From positions 2,975,877 through 3,039,876 of the forward strand of contig JAQFVV010012508.1 in the NCBI GenBank assembly GCA_028023455.1: 64,000 bases of DNA. The letters run 5' to 3'. The notes under the pieces are model-generated. The model was not told where the DNA came from and did no database searches. It saw only the letters and a program-made list of their open reading frames with translations. Of the stretch, positions 11,480-22,389 are shown piece after piece. Position 1 is the stretch's first letter; each line of letters opens with the position of its first letter. Both the position numbers and the translations under genes were made by a program. The stretch is from Epiperipatus broadwayi (lineage: Eukaryota > Onychophora > Udeonychophora > Euonychophora > Peripatidae).

Positions 11480-11760
11480 CATACTAGCACATAATTGTTA
11501 TTGAACAATTCAAAACAAAGCAAAACTCTCCATATAGTAGTGCCATCTTGTGCTAACAAGAGCAATCAATGGATGCCAGAAGGCTTGTGCATAAAATCCA
11601 TATCTAGTGCCTACTCATCCAATATCCCCAGACTAGTTTCTGGCTTGTGGCCTTCATCAATGAGGAGCCTTGGATCTTGGCATCCATTGATTGCACTTAT
11701 TAGCACAAGATGGCACTACTATATGGAGAGTTTTGCTTTGTTTTGAATTGTTTAGTAATA
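11480..11760. mobile_element. Family A palindromic MITE-like element, copy A1
   Basis: The terminal inverted repeats CAATTCAAAACAAAGCAAAA and CTCCATATAGTAGTGCCATC recur as their reverse complement at the other end (to about 11751). The inside has AGACTAGTTTCTGGCTTGTGG. An 83-codon ORF across it is a by-product of the repeat and not a gene. Confidence 0.8.
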
Positions 11761-12109
11761 GAATATATTGATAAATCCAAGAAATCATATTTTATAAGAC
11801 ATTTTGTAAATTAACTCTTGCCCAAATGTTACTCTGAAACCACAGATATAAATCTGTTCATATGAAAACTATTAGATATAGAGCAATGGTATTTAGTTTG
11901 GTACAGATTATCATAATGCTTGGAATTATTATTTAAACATAAAATAAAAAAAATAACATCTGAATAAAAATAAAATATGTCTTTTTTCAACATTGCATTT
12001 AAAATTTTGATTATTGTTGTGCAAATGTTCATTTTAAAATTGTTCAGTAATGTTTTTATAGACAATACTATTCATTATACATAAAATGCATTATTAGTTA
12101 GCAGTTGAA

Positions 12110-12365
12110 CCACTAAACATCACATGATCACCACTTCTTATGCTTCCTCATAACTGTTATTAAAACAAGCAAAACTCTCCATACAGTAGTGCCACTCAGG
12201 CTCCTCACTGACGAAGGCCACAAGCCAGAAACTAGTCTGGAAATATTGGATGAGTAGGCACTAGATAGGAATTTTATGCACAAGCCTTCTGGTATCCATA
12301 GATTACTCTGGCTTGCACTGAGTGGCACTACTGTATGGAGAGTTTTGCCTGTTTTAATTTAGTTA
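12110..12365. mobile_element. Family A MITE-like element, copy A2
   Basis: Arms with AAAACTCTCCATACAGTAGTG and its complement near 12335 enclose the AGAAACTAGTCTGG core. The outer flank ACATCACATGATCACCA..TTCTTATGCTT is also shared with copies A5 and A7, so the true ends lie outside the obvious arms. Confidence 0.75.
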
Positions 12366-12795
12366 GCAGTTGCTAAGTAATAGTAGTGACTCACAATAAT
12401 TTCTAGTACAATTATCCCCATAAAGATTGTCATTACATCATTTTGAAAAAAACAAAACATTGTTTTTACTATATTTATAAAATTGGTTAATCATTTGTAT
12501 ATGAAAGGTTAAACATATGCAGAAAAGAGAATCTTGCAGTACCTTTGGATTTCTGATAAGTCAAAAACAGGATTGACTACAAGAAAAAAGAGAACAATTA
12601 GTTCAAGTATTTAAATTAAAACTTATGAATAAAGTAGCTAAATATAGTTAAGATTTTTTTATAGTGTAGGATTAAACAATCTTTAAATAACCAATATGTG
12701 ACCAAAACAATCTTTAAATAGCCAATGTGTTATCAAAATCCAATCCTACAGACTCTCCCAAAGTAGCGAAGGAAAAGCCATTTCTCACCAGTTTC
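12366..12795. other. No gene seen
   Basis: A 27-bp phrase containing ACAATCTTTAAATA is duplicated at about 12675 and 12705. Nothing else is recognisable. Confidence 0.5.
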
Positions 12796-12799
12796 AAAG

Positions 12800-13075
12800 T
12801 ACACAGAGACTAAACTCTCCATACAGTAGCACCATTCAGCACAATCCCAGAGCAATCTATGGATGCAAGAAGGTTTGTGTCTAAAATCCACATCTATTGC
12901 ATACTCATCCAATATCCCCAAACTAGATTCAGCTTGTGACTTTCATCAGTGAGGACCCTTGAATCTGAGAGTACTGCACCTAGATCTTAGGATCTAATGC
13001 AACCCTCCAGCAGCAACATTTTACTTTATTAGCTAACTATAAACCTTGTGTAAGCAAAAAGAATGGTGATCATGT
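12800..13075. mobile_element. Family A copy A3 (partial)
   Basis: The left arm (AAACTCTCCATACAGTAGC) and the core up to GATCTTAGGATCTAATGCAA are present. The right arm is missing, and a GTAAGC..GGTGATCATGTAATG outer end follows near 13045-13080. Confidence 0.65.
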
Positions 13076-13079
13076 AATG

Positions 13080-13558
13080 TCAGTTTCAAGATAGTGAGAT
13101 CTTCAGAAATTTTTTTATCGTTTAACTCTCAATTAAAATAACTATATTTTTTTATTTACCAATAAGGATGATCAGCTATGAGCTGTTATATGAAAGCAAA
13201 ACTTAAAAAAAATATTTAAATTTTTATTCAGCTTCGTTTAACATCTCAGAAATATTAATATAATTTGGTATATATTTTTACTTCCCACACAATTATACCA
13301 ATAGCATTTCTCTGCATGTGAAATCTGAAAATATATTTAGAATATTAAACAAATTGAGTTTAAGTAATTGTGTTGTTTCTGTTTATTTTGTTTTTATTAT
13401 TAATAGTTAATTCAATCGTTAATGGACATGAACACAAACGCATAGTTTAAGGTGTAAATATAAACATGGCGGTTCACAAAAAGCACAAATATTATTTATC
13501 GCATTATTTACAATATGATTTAAATAGAATGCGGATGGCAATTGAAAAGTTTTTCCTT
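13080..13558. other. AT-rich stretch without gene
   Basis: No ORF or known repeat was recognised. Confidence 0.5.
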
Positions 13559-13559
13559 T

Positions 13560-13990
13560 TATTTTAATGATTTTTGAACTCAGACTTTCACATGACCCTT
13601 AACTATCCATGCTATTTCATAGTGCTGCCAAACTTGATCACACACTAGTTGAAAAGATAAATAATTACCAACATATGTATTTTGTTCTAATCCAGCACTC
13701 ATCAGTTGGTCCAGATTATCATCTCCATATATATATAATCAATTCTCAGCTTATGCCAATTTTCATAATTTAATGGACTGGCTTAATATAAGCTGAGCAT
13801 TGATTGTATATATATGTGGAGACGATAATCTGAACCAACTGATGAGTGCTGTTTTAGCACGAAATACTTTTATTGGTGATTATTTATCTTTTTAACAAGG
13901 GTGTGACCAAGTGTGTCAGCAGTATGAGATAGCATGGATAGTTGAGGGTTGTGTGAATGTCTGAGTTCAAACCCCCTAGGTGCAGGTAAG
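13560..13990. repeat. Family B head-to-head pair, copy B3
   Basis: A minus-strand copy (13570-13770) abuts a plus-strand copy (13770-13985), so the whole is a ~420-bp palindrome. Each half has the hammerhead region, the GATTATTTATCTTTT segment and a GAGTTCAAACCCC or complementary B-box-like end. The plus half is the best conserved. The minus half has lost its stem II pairing and GAAA. Confidence 0.8.
13834..13877 (+). ncRNA. Hammerhead ribozyme (type I) in family B copy B3
   Basis: In order: ACCAA (stem I, 13834-13838), CTGATGA (13839-13845), stem II GTGCT/AGCAC, GAAA (13861-13864), a weak stem III with A as the cleavage-site base, and TTGGT (13873-13877) closing stem I. All invariant core bases of the hammerhead family are present. 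Stem III has only two good pairs, so activity may need dimers, as described for short-stem animal hammerheads. Confidence 0.7.
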
Positions 13991-14039
13991 AAAAAGCCTA
14001 TACTGTAGAAAAAATATTAAAATATAATGCTGTCAAAAT

Positions 14040-14660
14040 TCATATATTAAAATATAGTGCTATAAAGTCTTCCCATCCCTTGTACATGTATGTAAATGGA
14101 TTATGTCCTGTACATGAGGGGTCAGAATGACTTATGGTCAACAAGGATAGGATGAGAAGGTTGGCGCCAATGAGGACTTTGAGCATTCTATCATATTTTC
14201 AATGAAATGGATGGCTGAAGAGTTGTGGGGTGGAGTGGATTGGTGCCTGTCCATTAAAGTATGAAGATTGGCTATCTTAATAAAAGCTGAGCATTGATTG
14301 TATATATGTCTGGAGATGATAATCCGGACCAACTGACAAGTCCTGATTTAACATGAAAGACATATCATCATCATCACCAATCATGAAGGTTTCTCCAAGT
14401 TCAATCCATCTCCGATCTTTCCACACCACCCCTGCACACTTTCTTACTTCATCCATCCATCTCACATATGGTCTCTTTCTGGGTCTTTTACAATTGATTA
14501 TTTATCTTTTTGACATGTGTGTGATCAAGTGTGTCAGCAGTATGAGATAACTTGGATTGTTGAGGGTCGTGTGAAAATCTGAGTTCAAACCCCCTATATA
14601 TTACATATTGGAGTGCAAGTATGAAAAAGCCTCTACTGTAGAAAAAAAATTCATATATTA
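14040..14660 (+). repeat. Family B copy B4, interrupted by LINE fragment
   Basis: This is the longest family B 5' part: GGGGTCAGAATGACTTATGG, GGATGAGAAGGTTGGC, then the GTGGGGTGGAGTGGATTGG block. The hammerhead core is mutated (CTGACAAG). The copy is split by a LINE tail inserted at 14358-14494 and resumes at ATTGATTATTTATC. The B-box-like end GAGTTCAAACCCC is near 14581. Confidence 0.75.
14358..14494 (-). repeat. LINE family 2 3' fragment nested in family B
   Basis: It starts with (ATC)n and continues through CAAGTTCAATCCATCTCCG and CATATGGTCTCTTTCTGGG. These are the antisense of a LINE C-terminus and tail also found at 15.15, 27.66 and 28.73 kb. It is a 5'-truncated insertion younger than its host repeat. 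Confidence 0.7.
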
Positions 14661-15149
14661 AAATATGATTCAAATAGAATGAAGATGGCAATTGAAAAGT
14701 TGGTGATTATTATCGGAGATTTTTTCTTTTATTTTTATATGATTTTTATAAGGTTTAGTCCTGATGGAAAAGTTAATTAAGCTGAAGTGTAGAATAATTT
14801 GTAATATATTTTTCTGAGAAGCAATAATAAAAAAAAGTATCTCAAAGAATTTAATGCAGAACCTTTGATAATAAACGACAGTAACTTAACCATTATGAAG
14901 ATTGATGTATTATAACTGAATATCTGTAAGAGAAATTAAAAAATATATAGTAGTTAATATTTTTACAGGACTAGTTTTTCCAATAAATAATTCTAGTTTA
15001 ATACTAAAAAAAGAACTAAATATCATTACGGAAGTAGTTACTAGATTCATTACATTACTAATGGACAAACATTAATATTATATTTAGTGGTAGCACATGA
15101 GTTTTTAATGTCAACTATACCTTAGCAAAAGTTGATATCCCTATTATAA

Positions 15150-15990
15150 AACTAATTGCAATATTTTACAATCATCATCATCATTAATCCAATGGATCAA
15201 GAAGATCTCTCCAAGTTCGATCCATCTTCTCTGATCTCTAGCCGCTCTTTTCCACATTACCCCATTCACACTTTATTTTATCCATGCACTTCACATTTTG
15301 GATCTTTTAAAATCTCTTGCAATCCTGTTAAAGATTTCAATTATCCCTCTATTATCATCTTCTCTAGCAATATGTCCAGCCCAACTCCACTTCATTCTTC
15401 CAATTCTTTCAGCAATGTCAGTAACATCTGTTTGTTCCCTTATCTATATATTGCATTTTCAGTCTCTTCTTGTTACTCCTAACTTGCATCTCTCTATATT
15501 TTTTGAGTGATCTGAAGTCTCTGTATTGCTCTTCTATTAAGTGACCAAGTCTCAGATCCATAAGTAAGAAATGGTAAAACACATTTATTAAAAACCTACC
15601 TTTTCAAACACATAGACATATTTCCTTTTAATGTTAAGTTATTTCTACCAAAAACACTTCAATCAAGTTTAATTCTATGATTAATTTCATCCATTTTGTT
15701 TCCATCTGTAGTAATAATATGACCCAGATATTTGTAGTTGTTAACTTCTTCTAATTCATCATAATCACTCATTATATTCATCTTTTGAGAAAATCCATTG
15801 AATATTATTTTAATCTTTTTAACATTTACCTTTAGTCTTACTTTCTTATTTTCATCTGATAACTCTTGCAGCATTTCCTGAAACTCTAAAGCATTATTTG
15901 CAAAAACAACTATATCATCTGCAAAATCTAAATGACTTAAATAATCTCCATTTACTTTTACTTCTTTTCTATTTATAATAATTTTCGGTC
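15150..15990 (-). pseudogene. LINE family 2 fragment: RT C-terminal half
   Basis: On the minus strand the reading begins with FADDIVVFANNALEFQ (about 15940-15890). This is the reverse-transcriptase catalytic loop (F/YADD) and the following palm. It continues with KYLGHIITTDGN, then TYGSETWSLNRRAIQRL and the C-terminal GHxxR..W region. It ends in an (ATG)n-like tail (seen as ATCATC at 15172). Frameshifts and stops break it. The protein pattern and the microsatellite tail resemble RTE-like non-LTR elements, but the clade is my inference. Confidence 0.75.
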
Positions 15991-16052
15991 AGAATTCCTC
16001 GGCATACTAATGTAGAATGAGCATATGCTTATTAAATCATATGTGCACTTAG

Positions 16053-16234
16053 CTAAATGGTTGTCATAAGTTAATCATATTACCACACCTAATGTTTAAA
16101 ATAAACCAATAGAATATTAGCAGTCTGTTGTCAAGGCAACACTCTAAATGGTTGTCATATCTTAATCACATCACCACACCCAATGTTTACAATAAACCAA
16201 TGGAACATTAGTAGTCTGTTGTCAAGGCAACACT
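16053..16234. repeat. Two-copy tandem duplication, 91-bp unit
   Basis: CTAAATGGTTGTCATA...GTCTGTTGTCAAGGCAACACT occurs twice in tandem with a few differences. The GTTGCCTTGACAACAGACT core reappears on the opposite strand at about 30248-30268. Confidence 0.8.
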
Positions 16235-16544
16235 CACATAGCATTGGCAACAGAATGTTGATATTTTATTAGTTCATTTGAAAAATCAGCTGTGGTGAGG
16301 TGATTTATACTTAATTTAAAGATTTTCATGGGCTAAAACATGTGAGTATAGTTTTTTGTTTTATTCCTATGTTCTATTGCTTGTTATTACTATTATGTCT
16401 TGTATATTTTGTTTGAACATCAAGTGATATTGTCTGGAGTTCAGAAAATGTCGAATTATCTATATTCTCAGGTGATAGAAGATACAAACTAAGTGAAACA
16501 TTGATATATAATTTAGTACTTAGTATTAGACCTACTGTGATAAA

Positions 16545-16655
16545 ACTTGATCTCAACTCTAACTTTAGCCTTAAACCTAACCCTAACTTTTAGTATTAGA
16601 TCTGCTATGATGAAAGTTGACTTCAATCCTAACCCTAACCCTAAACACAGTAAGG
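16545..16655 (+). repeat. Interstitial telomere-like CCCTAA tracts
   Basis: ACCTAACCCTAAC (near 16575) and CCTAACCCTAACCCTAAAC (near 16628) are separated by a duplicated TTAGTATTAGATCTGC-type segment. They are short, imperfect arrays, so this is an interstitial relic and not a chromosome end. Confidence 0.7.
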
Positions 16656-16659
16656 CTGT

Positions 16660-17690
16660 GATATTTCACATAAGGTCTAACACTAATGTACCTATGATAG
16701 TAATAAACAATCATATACACAAACATAAAAACTGTATATAAGCACATGTATAGAAAATTAAAAAGAACTCATCTATTAATTAAAGAACAATGAACGACAG
16801 AAAAATAAAAGATAAAATAAAACAAGAGATAAAAAGCCGAAAATATAGATTGTACATTTATTAATGACATTTAATAAATATTTTTAATTACAGGATTAAT
16901 TCCGTTTTACACACAAGATTGTGCTGCAATATTTTTAACCCAAAGAACCAAATATTACTGAAAAATACGTTTTTTATAAACTATATATATATATATACAT
17001 TAATGGGTAATTCAAATGTTATGAAATAAAATAATTCAGACTACCATAAGCAAATAATGTGTATGTGCGTCGGCATTAACTTTTCTTAAAAATTAATCTA
17101 ACCACTATCCCATGCGCCTGGTATCACCGAAAGAAGCAAAATAACCTATCTACAATCTTCTTTCATTAAAACATTATTTCCAATCAAAGAAGAGATTAAA
17201 TATTTCCAATCAAAGAAGAGATTAAACGTCATTCCAGAATAGCTTATTTCAATTCTTCTAGCCTCATTCCTCCAACAATTATAGCTATTCTATTTTTAAA
17301 ATTAGCTAGTAACTTCTTTATTTTAACTTTTTAAATATTCTTCATCTATTTTAAAAAAAAAAAAAAATTAATTTTATAATGTATCTCTAAACATAAGATG
17401 TTGAAAATATCGCGTTAACATTTTGATAAGAAAAAGATAAAAATTACCTAAGAAATTTACTAGACCTGCAATAAAAAAAAACATATGCATATATATATAT
17501 CAGCTAAGCATTTGCACGTAATTTTATTGTTTTAATTTTTTTTGTGAAATTCGAAATAGAAACAAATTTTAGAATTGCTATTGTTGCAAAAATCTCTCTC
17601 TATATAATTCCAACTGACTGCACCGTTGTCTTTAATTTAATTTTATTATACTTTCTTCTGTGCCCTGAATCTTTAAACCTTTAACAGGAT
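16660..17690. other. AT-rich stretch upstream of the 17.8 kb ORF
   Basis: No repeat family was recognised. Possible splice acceptors ending in CTTTAACAG (17688) and CTAAACAG (about 17708) lie just ahead of the ORF. Confidence 0.45.
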
Positions 17691-17758
17691 TCACATCTAC
17701 TAAACAGGACTTACTTTACTATGATAAATTTTATTATTTTTATGCTTAATTTTTAAAA

Positions 17759-18049
17759 ATGGAAACATCTACCAATCCCTCTGATACTTTTATTAAAATT
17801 GAAAATGATGGAAAAGAAACTGGAGAGATAAAAGAAACCGAATGTCATATAGAAACACAGACCAATGAAGCTAACTTCAAGCAGAAACTAGAAGAATTAT
17901 TTGAGTCATTAAAAGTTACAACATCGGAGTACGGTATTAGGATTTCGCAATGGGCTCAAAGCAGTTATATTACACTATTCGAAATGGTACAAAGATGGAA
18001 AGAAGAATACATAAAATGGGGTGAGGAAAAAAGTATTAACACAACTTAG
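17759..18049 (+). CDS. Small hypothetical protein, 96 aa; possible last exon
   Basis: The ORF opens at AAAAATGG, a good eukaryotic start context. It encodes an acidic, Glu/Thr-rich N-terminal half (residues 1-40) and a more ordered half (41-90) with LEELFESLK and ITLFEMVQRWKEEYIKWG, likely amphipathic helix. No signal peptide, membrane segment or known domain is recognised. An AATAAA polyadenylation signal lies at 18189-18194, 140 bp after the stop. Unlike every other ORF here it overlaps no repeat, and its composition is balanced. It may be intronless, or the terminal exon after an acceptor at 17688. It could still be chance. Confidence 0.4.
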   Translation: METSTNPSDTFIKIENDGKETGEIKETECHIETQTNEANFKQKLEELFESLKVTTSEYGIRISQWAQSSYITLFEMVQRWKEEYIKWGEEKSINTT

Positions 18050-18269
18050 CAGCTTTTAGACTATATCAGCAAAAAAATTACTCAAAATTCCAAATTATAA
18101 TTTCTCTAAAAGTATTTACAATGTAAAAAAAAATTATGTGCATATTTATTTTTTAAATCACTTTATAATGTGTGCAGTCTTATATAGAAATAAATGTATA
18201 AAAATGGAATTACTGTTTTTAATATTATTTTTATTTATTTAGTATTATTTATTCTTAAATTACATAATG

Positions 18270-18720
18270 AAATATAGTGCGTTAAAGGTCTGCCCATCTC
18301 TCGCATATGAATGAAAATGGATTATTCTCCAGTACATAAGGGGTCAGAATGACTAAACGTCAACATGGGTAGGATGACAACCTTAGCACTAATGTGGGTT
18401 TTGAACGTTCCATCATCAGATTTTCAATGAAATGGATAGCTGAAGAGTTGTGGATTGGAGTCGTTTGAAGCCTGTCCATTAAAGTATAAAGATTGGCTAT
18501 CTTAATATAAAGCTGAGCACTGATTGTATATATGTGTGGAAATAGTAATCTGGACCAACTGATGATTGCTGGTTTAGCATGAAATATGTATATTGGTGAA
18601 ATAGGTGGGTCAGCAATTTGAGATGGCATGAAGAGTTGAGGTTCTTGTGAAAATCTGAGTTTGAATCCCTTATATATTACATTATGTATGTGAAGGTGGG
18701 TATAAGCCTGTATAGTGTAT
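18270..18720 (+). repeat. Family B copy B5 (near full length)
   Basis: It carries the 5' block (GGGGTCAGAATGACTAAACG), the middle (TTTTCAATGAAATGGATAGC), the hammerhead and the B-box-like GAGTTTGAATCCC end. It is a single, non-palindromic copy and so useful for a consensus. A minus-strand ORF across it is spurious. Confidence 0.8.
18554..18597 (+). ncRNA. Hammerhead ribozyme core in family B copy B5
   Basis: The order is ACCAA, CTGATGA, stem II TGCT/AGCA, GAAA (18581-18584), ATATGTATA and TTGGT. Stem III is three pairs (AUA/UAU) with a 2-nt loop and A at the cleavage site. The pair next to the core in stem II is U/U instead of G-C, which should weaken it. Confidence 0.6.
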
Positions 18721-18856
18721 TAAATTATTATTTATTCTTGGAATTAGAATTAGCATTTGTCAAAAGTGCGAAAATATATTGGGTTAATAACGGTAAATAT
18801 TGGGAAACTATTTAGCAAAGTACATAAAATAATTTTCAATTGTTTTGTTATGAAAT

Positions 18857-18989
18857 AAAAAAAAAGCATATGTCTTTATTGGTCCAGAGTGCACAAAAAG
18901 TTAGAGTGACCGCGAGAGCTAGTTTCCGGGACCTCCGATCCCAAGTTCTCAAGTCACCCGCTCTTCCACCTGTGCCAAACCGCCAGGCC
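18857..18989 (-). repeat. tRNA-derived SINE
   Basis: The minus strand has a tRNA-like head: GGTTTGGCACAGGTGGAAGA (A-box region), then GGATCGGAGGTCCCGG and GCTCTCGCGGTCAC around a degraded B box. It is far more GC-rich than its surroundings. Near-identical 12-bp flanks, TTGTTATGAAAT (18845-18856) and TTGTTATAAAAT (18990-19001), look like a target duplication. Confidence 0.65.
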
Positions 18990-19234
18990 TTGTTATAAAA
19001 TTATGAAAAAATTACAGATTATGGCTTCAAATAAAAAATTTGACACACGCGACATATATACACTAATAAATTAGTATTTTTTATTATTGTAATATTTTCT
19101 GCGACATTTAATAAATATTAATTCTGATATTATGATTGAAGAAAAAATTAACTATTGGAAAAATATAGTTCTGAAATTAATAATATGGTTTGGTTTTAAA
19201 TGATGGTATCTACAAAAAATATGAATAAACTTAC

Positions 19235-19460
19235 TGCATGTGATGTGATATATTGTGGCTTCTCCTTAAACGAAATCAAGAATATCTCAGCAATTATACG
19301 CAGATAAACCTGTTAGCCACTTTATTTTCCATTCTCCACTCTAAATTTTCCCATATTCTGCTCCATCCCATTTCCATAACATAATCTTTGTCAACTCTAT
19401 AACCTTTATATCTAAATCCCCTTTATCTTTTCCCAAACCTAACATAAAAACCAATAAATA
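19235..19460 (-). repeat. Esterase-LINE 3'-end fragment
   Basis: This matches the 3' end of the large minus-strand LINE at 41.70-41.95 kb: GTGATGTGATATATTGTGGC then CTTCTCCTTAAACG, and the GTCAACTCTATAACCTTTAT block. It is a heavily 5'-truncated copy in the same orientation. Confidence 0.7.
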
Positions 19461-19464
19461 ACGC

Positions 19465-20265
19465 CATCTGTATTTAAATTTTAATTGAAGAATTTGAATA
19501 CTATTTTCCCAATACAATTAGTTACATATTAGCAGTGTTTCTTTTAGTTACATATACAAAAAACAACAACATCAGACCTAATTCACCAACAGTTGTTCAA
19601 ACACCACTGCCTAAAATTATTGAAAAGTGTTAGGGCAAAAGAAGAACGTTAAAAGTATTCATAAAGACAAGTGGTAATAGCTTATGAAAAATCTAAAACC
19701 GAACATTTATGAAGTCACAGTGAGACAATCATATATAGAGAGATAAAAATAACATCGATTTTTCAATAACATTAGAAAGACTGTCCTTTAAACCAAACTT
19801 TAGTCTGACAGATATGTAAATTAGTAATATGAAATACTGAGCAGAAACGATTAGAATTATTATAAAAGGTTCAAAATAACTGCGTGTCATCAAAACTTAA
19901 ATTTTGTTAAAAGTAAAAATCATAAAATATCTTTAATCTCCATATTCATAGCATGTATATATATGCAGAAAAATTTTTTCTTTTAATAATCATCATGCGA
20001 TAATTATTTAGGGATAGATTTAAAATAATTATACAGAGTTAAAGAATTAAGTAATACATTAGTCTGATTAGAAAATTTTTAAACTCAAAAAATAAAAATT
20101 GTTCCTGTCATTAAAGGTTTAGATTTTACGAAGTCGCGATAAAAATAGGATAACTTTGCATATGAAATTAGAGATAAATAAATTTTAGTAAAGTAAATTA
20201 AAATTTAATTTTAAAATAAATTTAAAAAACTTATATAAAATATTTAAATTTATATTTGGTTTTAT
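19465..20265. other. AT-rich stretch without gene
   Basis: No coding sequence, tRNA fold or recognised repeat was found. Confidence 0.5.
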
Positions 20266-20278
20266 AATATAAGCTTAA

Positions 20279-21079
20279 ATAATATTTATTTTTATAAAGT
20301 GCAAACAGTATTGAAATCAAATTGAGAGACTGCTAACAGCCAATCAGATCGTAAATACAAGACAGAGAATTTAACAAGAATAGGGTGGTCCACCCTATTC
20401 TTTACTTGTCTTTCTATATATCCAAGCCAGTCTAAAGTACTTAGATCTGAAAGCGTGAATATTAAATATTATTTACAGACGTTACTGCGTGTTATAACAT
20501 CTAAAAACTACTTCGGAGTAAATCGTAGGATTTCAAGCTGTATTTTTGTAATTTAAACTCAGTGAGTTAAGTATAAAGATATTTAATATTCATGCTTTCA
20601 GATCTAAGTACTTTAGACTGGCTTGGATATATAGAAAGACAAGTAAAAAATAGAGTGGACAGTCCTATTCTTATTAAAATTCTCTGTCTTGTATTTACGA
20701 TCTGATTGGTTGTTAGATAGTAATGAGCGCAAGAGGTTTGCAGTCTCTCAATTTAATTTCAATACTGTTTGTGCTTTATAAAAATAAATATGATTTACAG
20801 ACGTTACTGCATGTTATAACATCTAAAAACTACTGCATAGTAAATCATAGGATTTCACGCTGTATGCCTGTAATTTAAACTCAGTGAGTTAAGTGTGAAG
20901 ATATTTAATATTCAGCTTTCAGATCTAAGTACTTTAGACTGGCTTGGATATAGAAAGACAAGTAAAGAATAGGGTGGACCACCCTATTCTTATTAAAATT
21001 CTCTGTCTTGTATTTACGATCTGATTGGCTGTTAGATAGTAATGAGCGCGAGAGGTTTGCAGTCTCTCAATTTAATTTC
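20279..21079. mobile_element. Family D composite palindromic element with 13-bp TSD
   Basis: A left arm (20279-20480) and right arm (20560-20785) are inverted copies of the family D sequence with an extra inner stem (CAAGCCAGTCTAAAGTACTT). The right part, including the inner segment, is then repeated in tandem (about 20800-21079). A perfect 13-bp repeat AATATAAGCTTAA flanks the whole at 20266-20278 and 21080-21092, so it inserted as one unit or was duplicated inside after insertion. No ORF is present. Confidence 0.8.
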
Positions 21080-21234
21080 AATATAAGCTTAACTATATAA
21101 GTTAATTGAAAAAAAAAACAACTGACGCATTTACTAAAATCTTAATTATAAAAATCAGGTAATTATCAGATTATGGTCAGTGACAACAAGTTTACCAAAA
21201 AATATTGATTGCATGAACAATTAACTTAGTATAA

Positions 21235-22195
21235 GTAGGAGTGTTAACAGACATGTTTTAGTAAAGGGTGTTAAATTACTTAGAAAAAGTACACAGAGAA
21301 GTAGGAAGACATCCATTAGACACAGGTGTGTGGATGGTGAAGGAGGAAATTCAAGGATAATGGTCAAGTTTTTATATGAGAGATAAAAAAGCAAAATGAA
21401 AATGTTCAGTAGAGTGCAATTTATGGATAATAAAAGAATAGCCAAAATAGTATTTAATTGGGTCATGAGTAAAGGACAGTTAACAAGATGGGTGAGAAAG
21501 GTAATACAGTATGCAGAAGATTTGGATAAAGACTTTATGTCAGTATATTTATACAAAAGGTGGGATGATTGTGTTAGGAGAATTGTTGAGTGTTATGGTG
21601 GCAAGGAATGATATAGAAGAACAGATGCATTAATAAAAAATAGGGAATTAGAGAGATGAAGGACTAGTATGGAGAGTAAAAAAAGTTTAAATATTTATAG
21701 AAGTAAACAGAATATTGAATATGAGTTAATTTATGATAATAGCAAGGAAAGTAGTTTACTGTTAAGGCTTGAACAGAATCATTAGTGATAATGGAATATA
21801 CGCATAAATGGAAAAATGTGGATGATTTAGTCTGTAAGTTATGTAATGAAGGCATAGAAAATATTAGGCATCTGTTAGTTGAATGTAAATGGCTACAAGC
21901 AGAAAGTGTACAAATAATGAAGTTATGGGAGAATAAATATTAACAAAGTGATTATACCAAAAGTTGGTTCTTGATTTTTATGCTAGGTTTGGTAAAAGAT
22001 AAGAGGGATTTAAATATAAAGGCTATAGAGTTGACAAAAATAATGTTGTGGAAATGGGATGGAGCAGGATAGAGAAGAATATGGAAAAAGCTTAGGGTTG
22101 GGAATGGAAATGGAAGGTGGCTAACAGATTTCTCTGGGAATAATGGCTGTGAGATTCCTGACTCCAAGAAAGGAGAAAACATAGTGCATCACATC
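21235..22195 (+). pseudogene. Esterase-LINE: RT C-terminus and 3' end, plus strand
   Basis: The plus strand encodes MDNKRIAKIVFNWVMSKGQL, then WVRKVIQYAEDLDKDFM and a CKLCNEGIENIRHLLVECKW-like zinc-knuckle end (about 21830-21890). The same protein is on the minus strand at 42.65-41.70 kb. The 3' end reads to GTGCATCACATC near 22190. Stops and frameshifts break it. Confidence 0.7.
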
Positions 22196-22389
22196 CGATT
22201 TAGACATTCAGCTATCAGATTACTCAAATAATTTGAGCATTATAGTAGAGTGAAAAGTTGAAAAGAATACTCAGATAAGAAGAGGGTCTAATGAATCATT
22301 ATTTGTCATACTGAAATCAATCATCTATGTAGATAGTTACTTATTGTTGCAAACTGAAATGTGTGTATCATTATAATTCATTTATATAT

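Noticed and set aside
16547-16741. 64-codon ORF with repeated TLTL/NPNPNP
   Set aside because: Produced by the CCCTAA telomere-like tracts.
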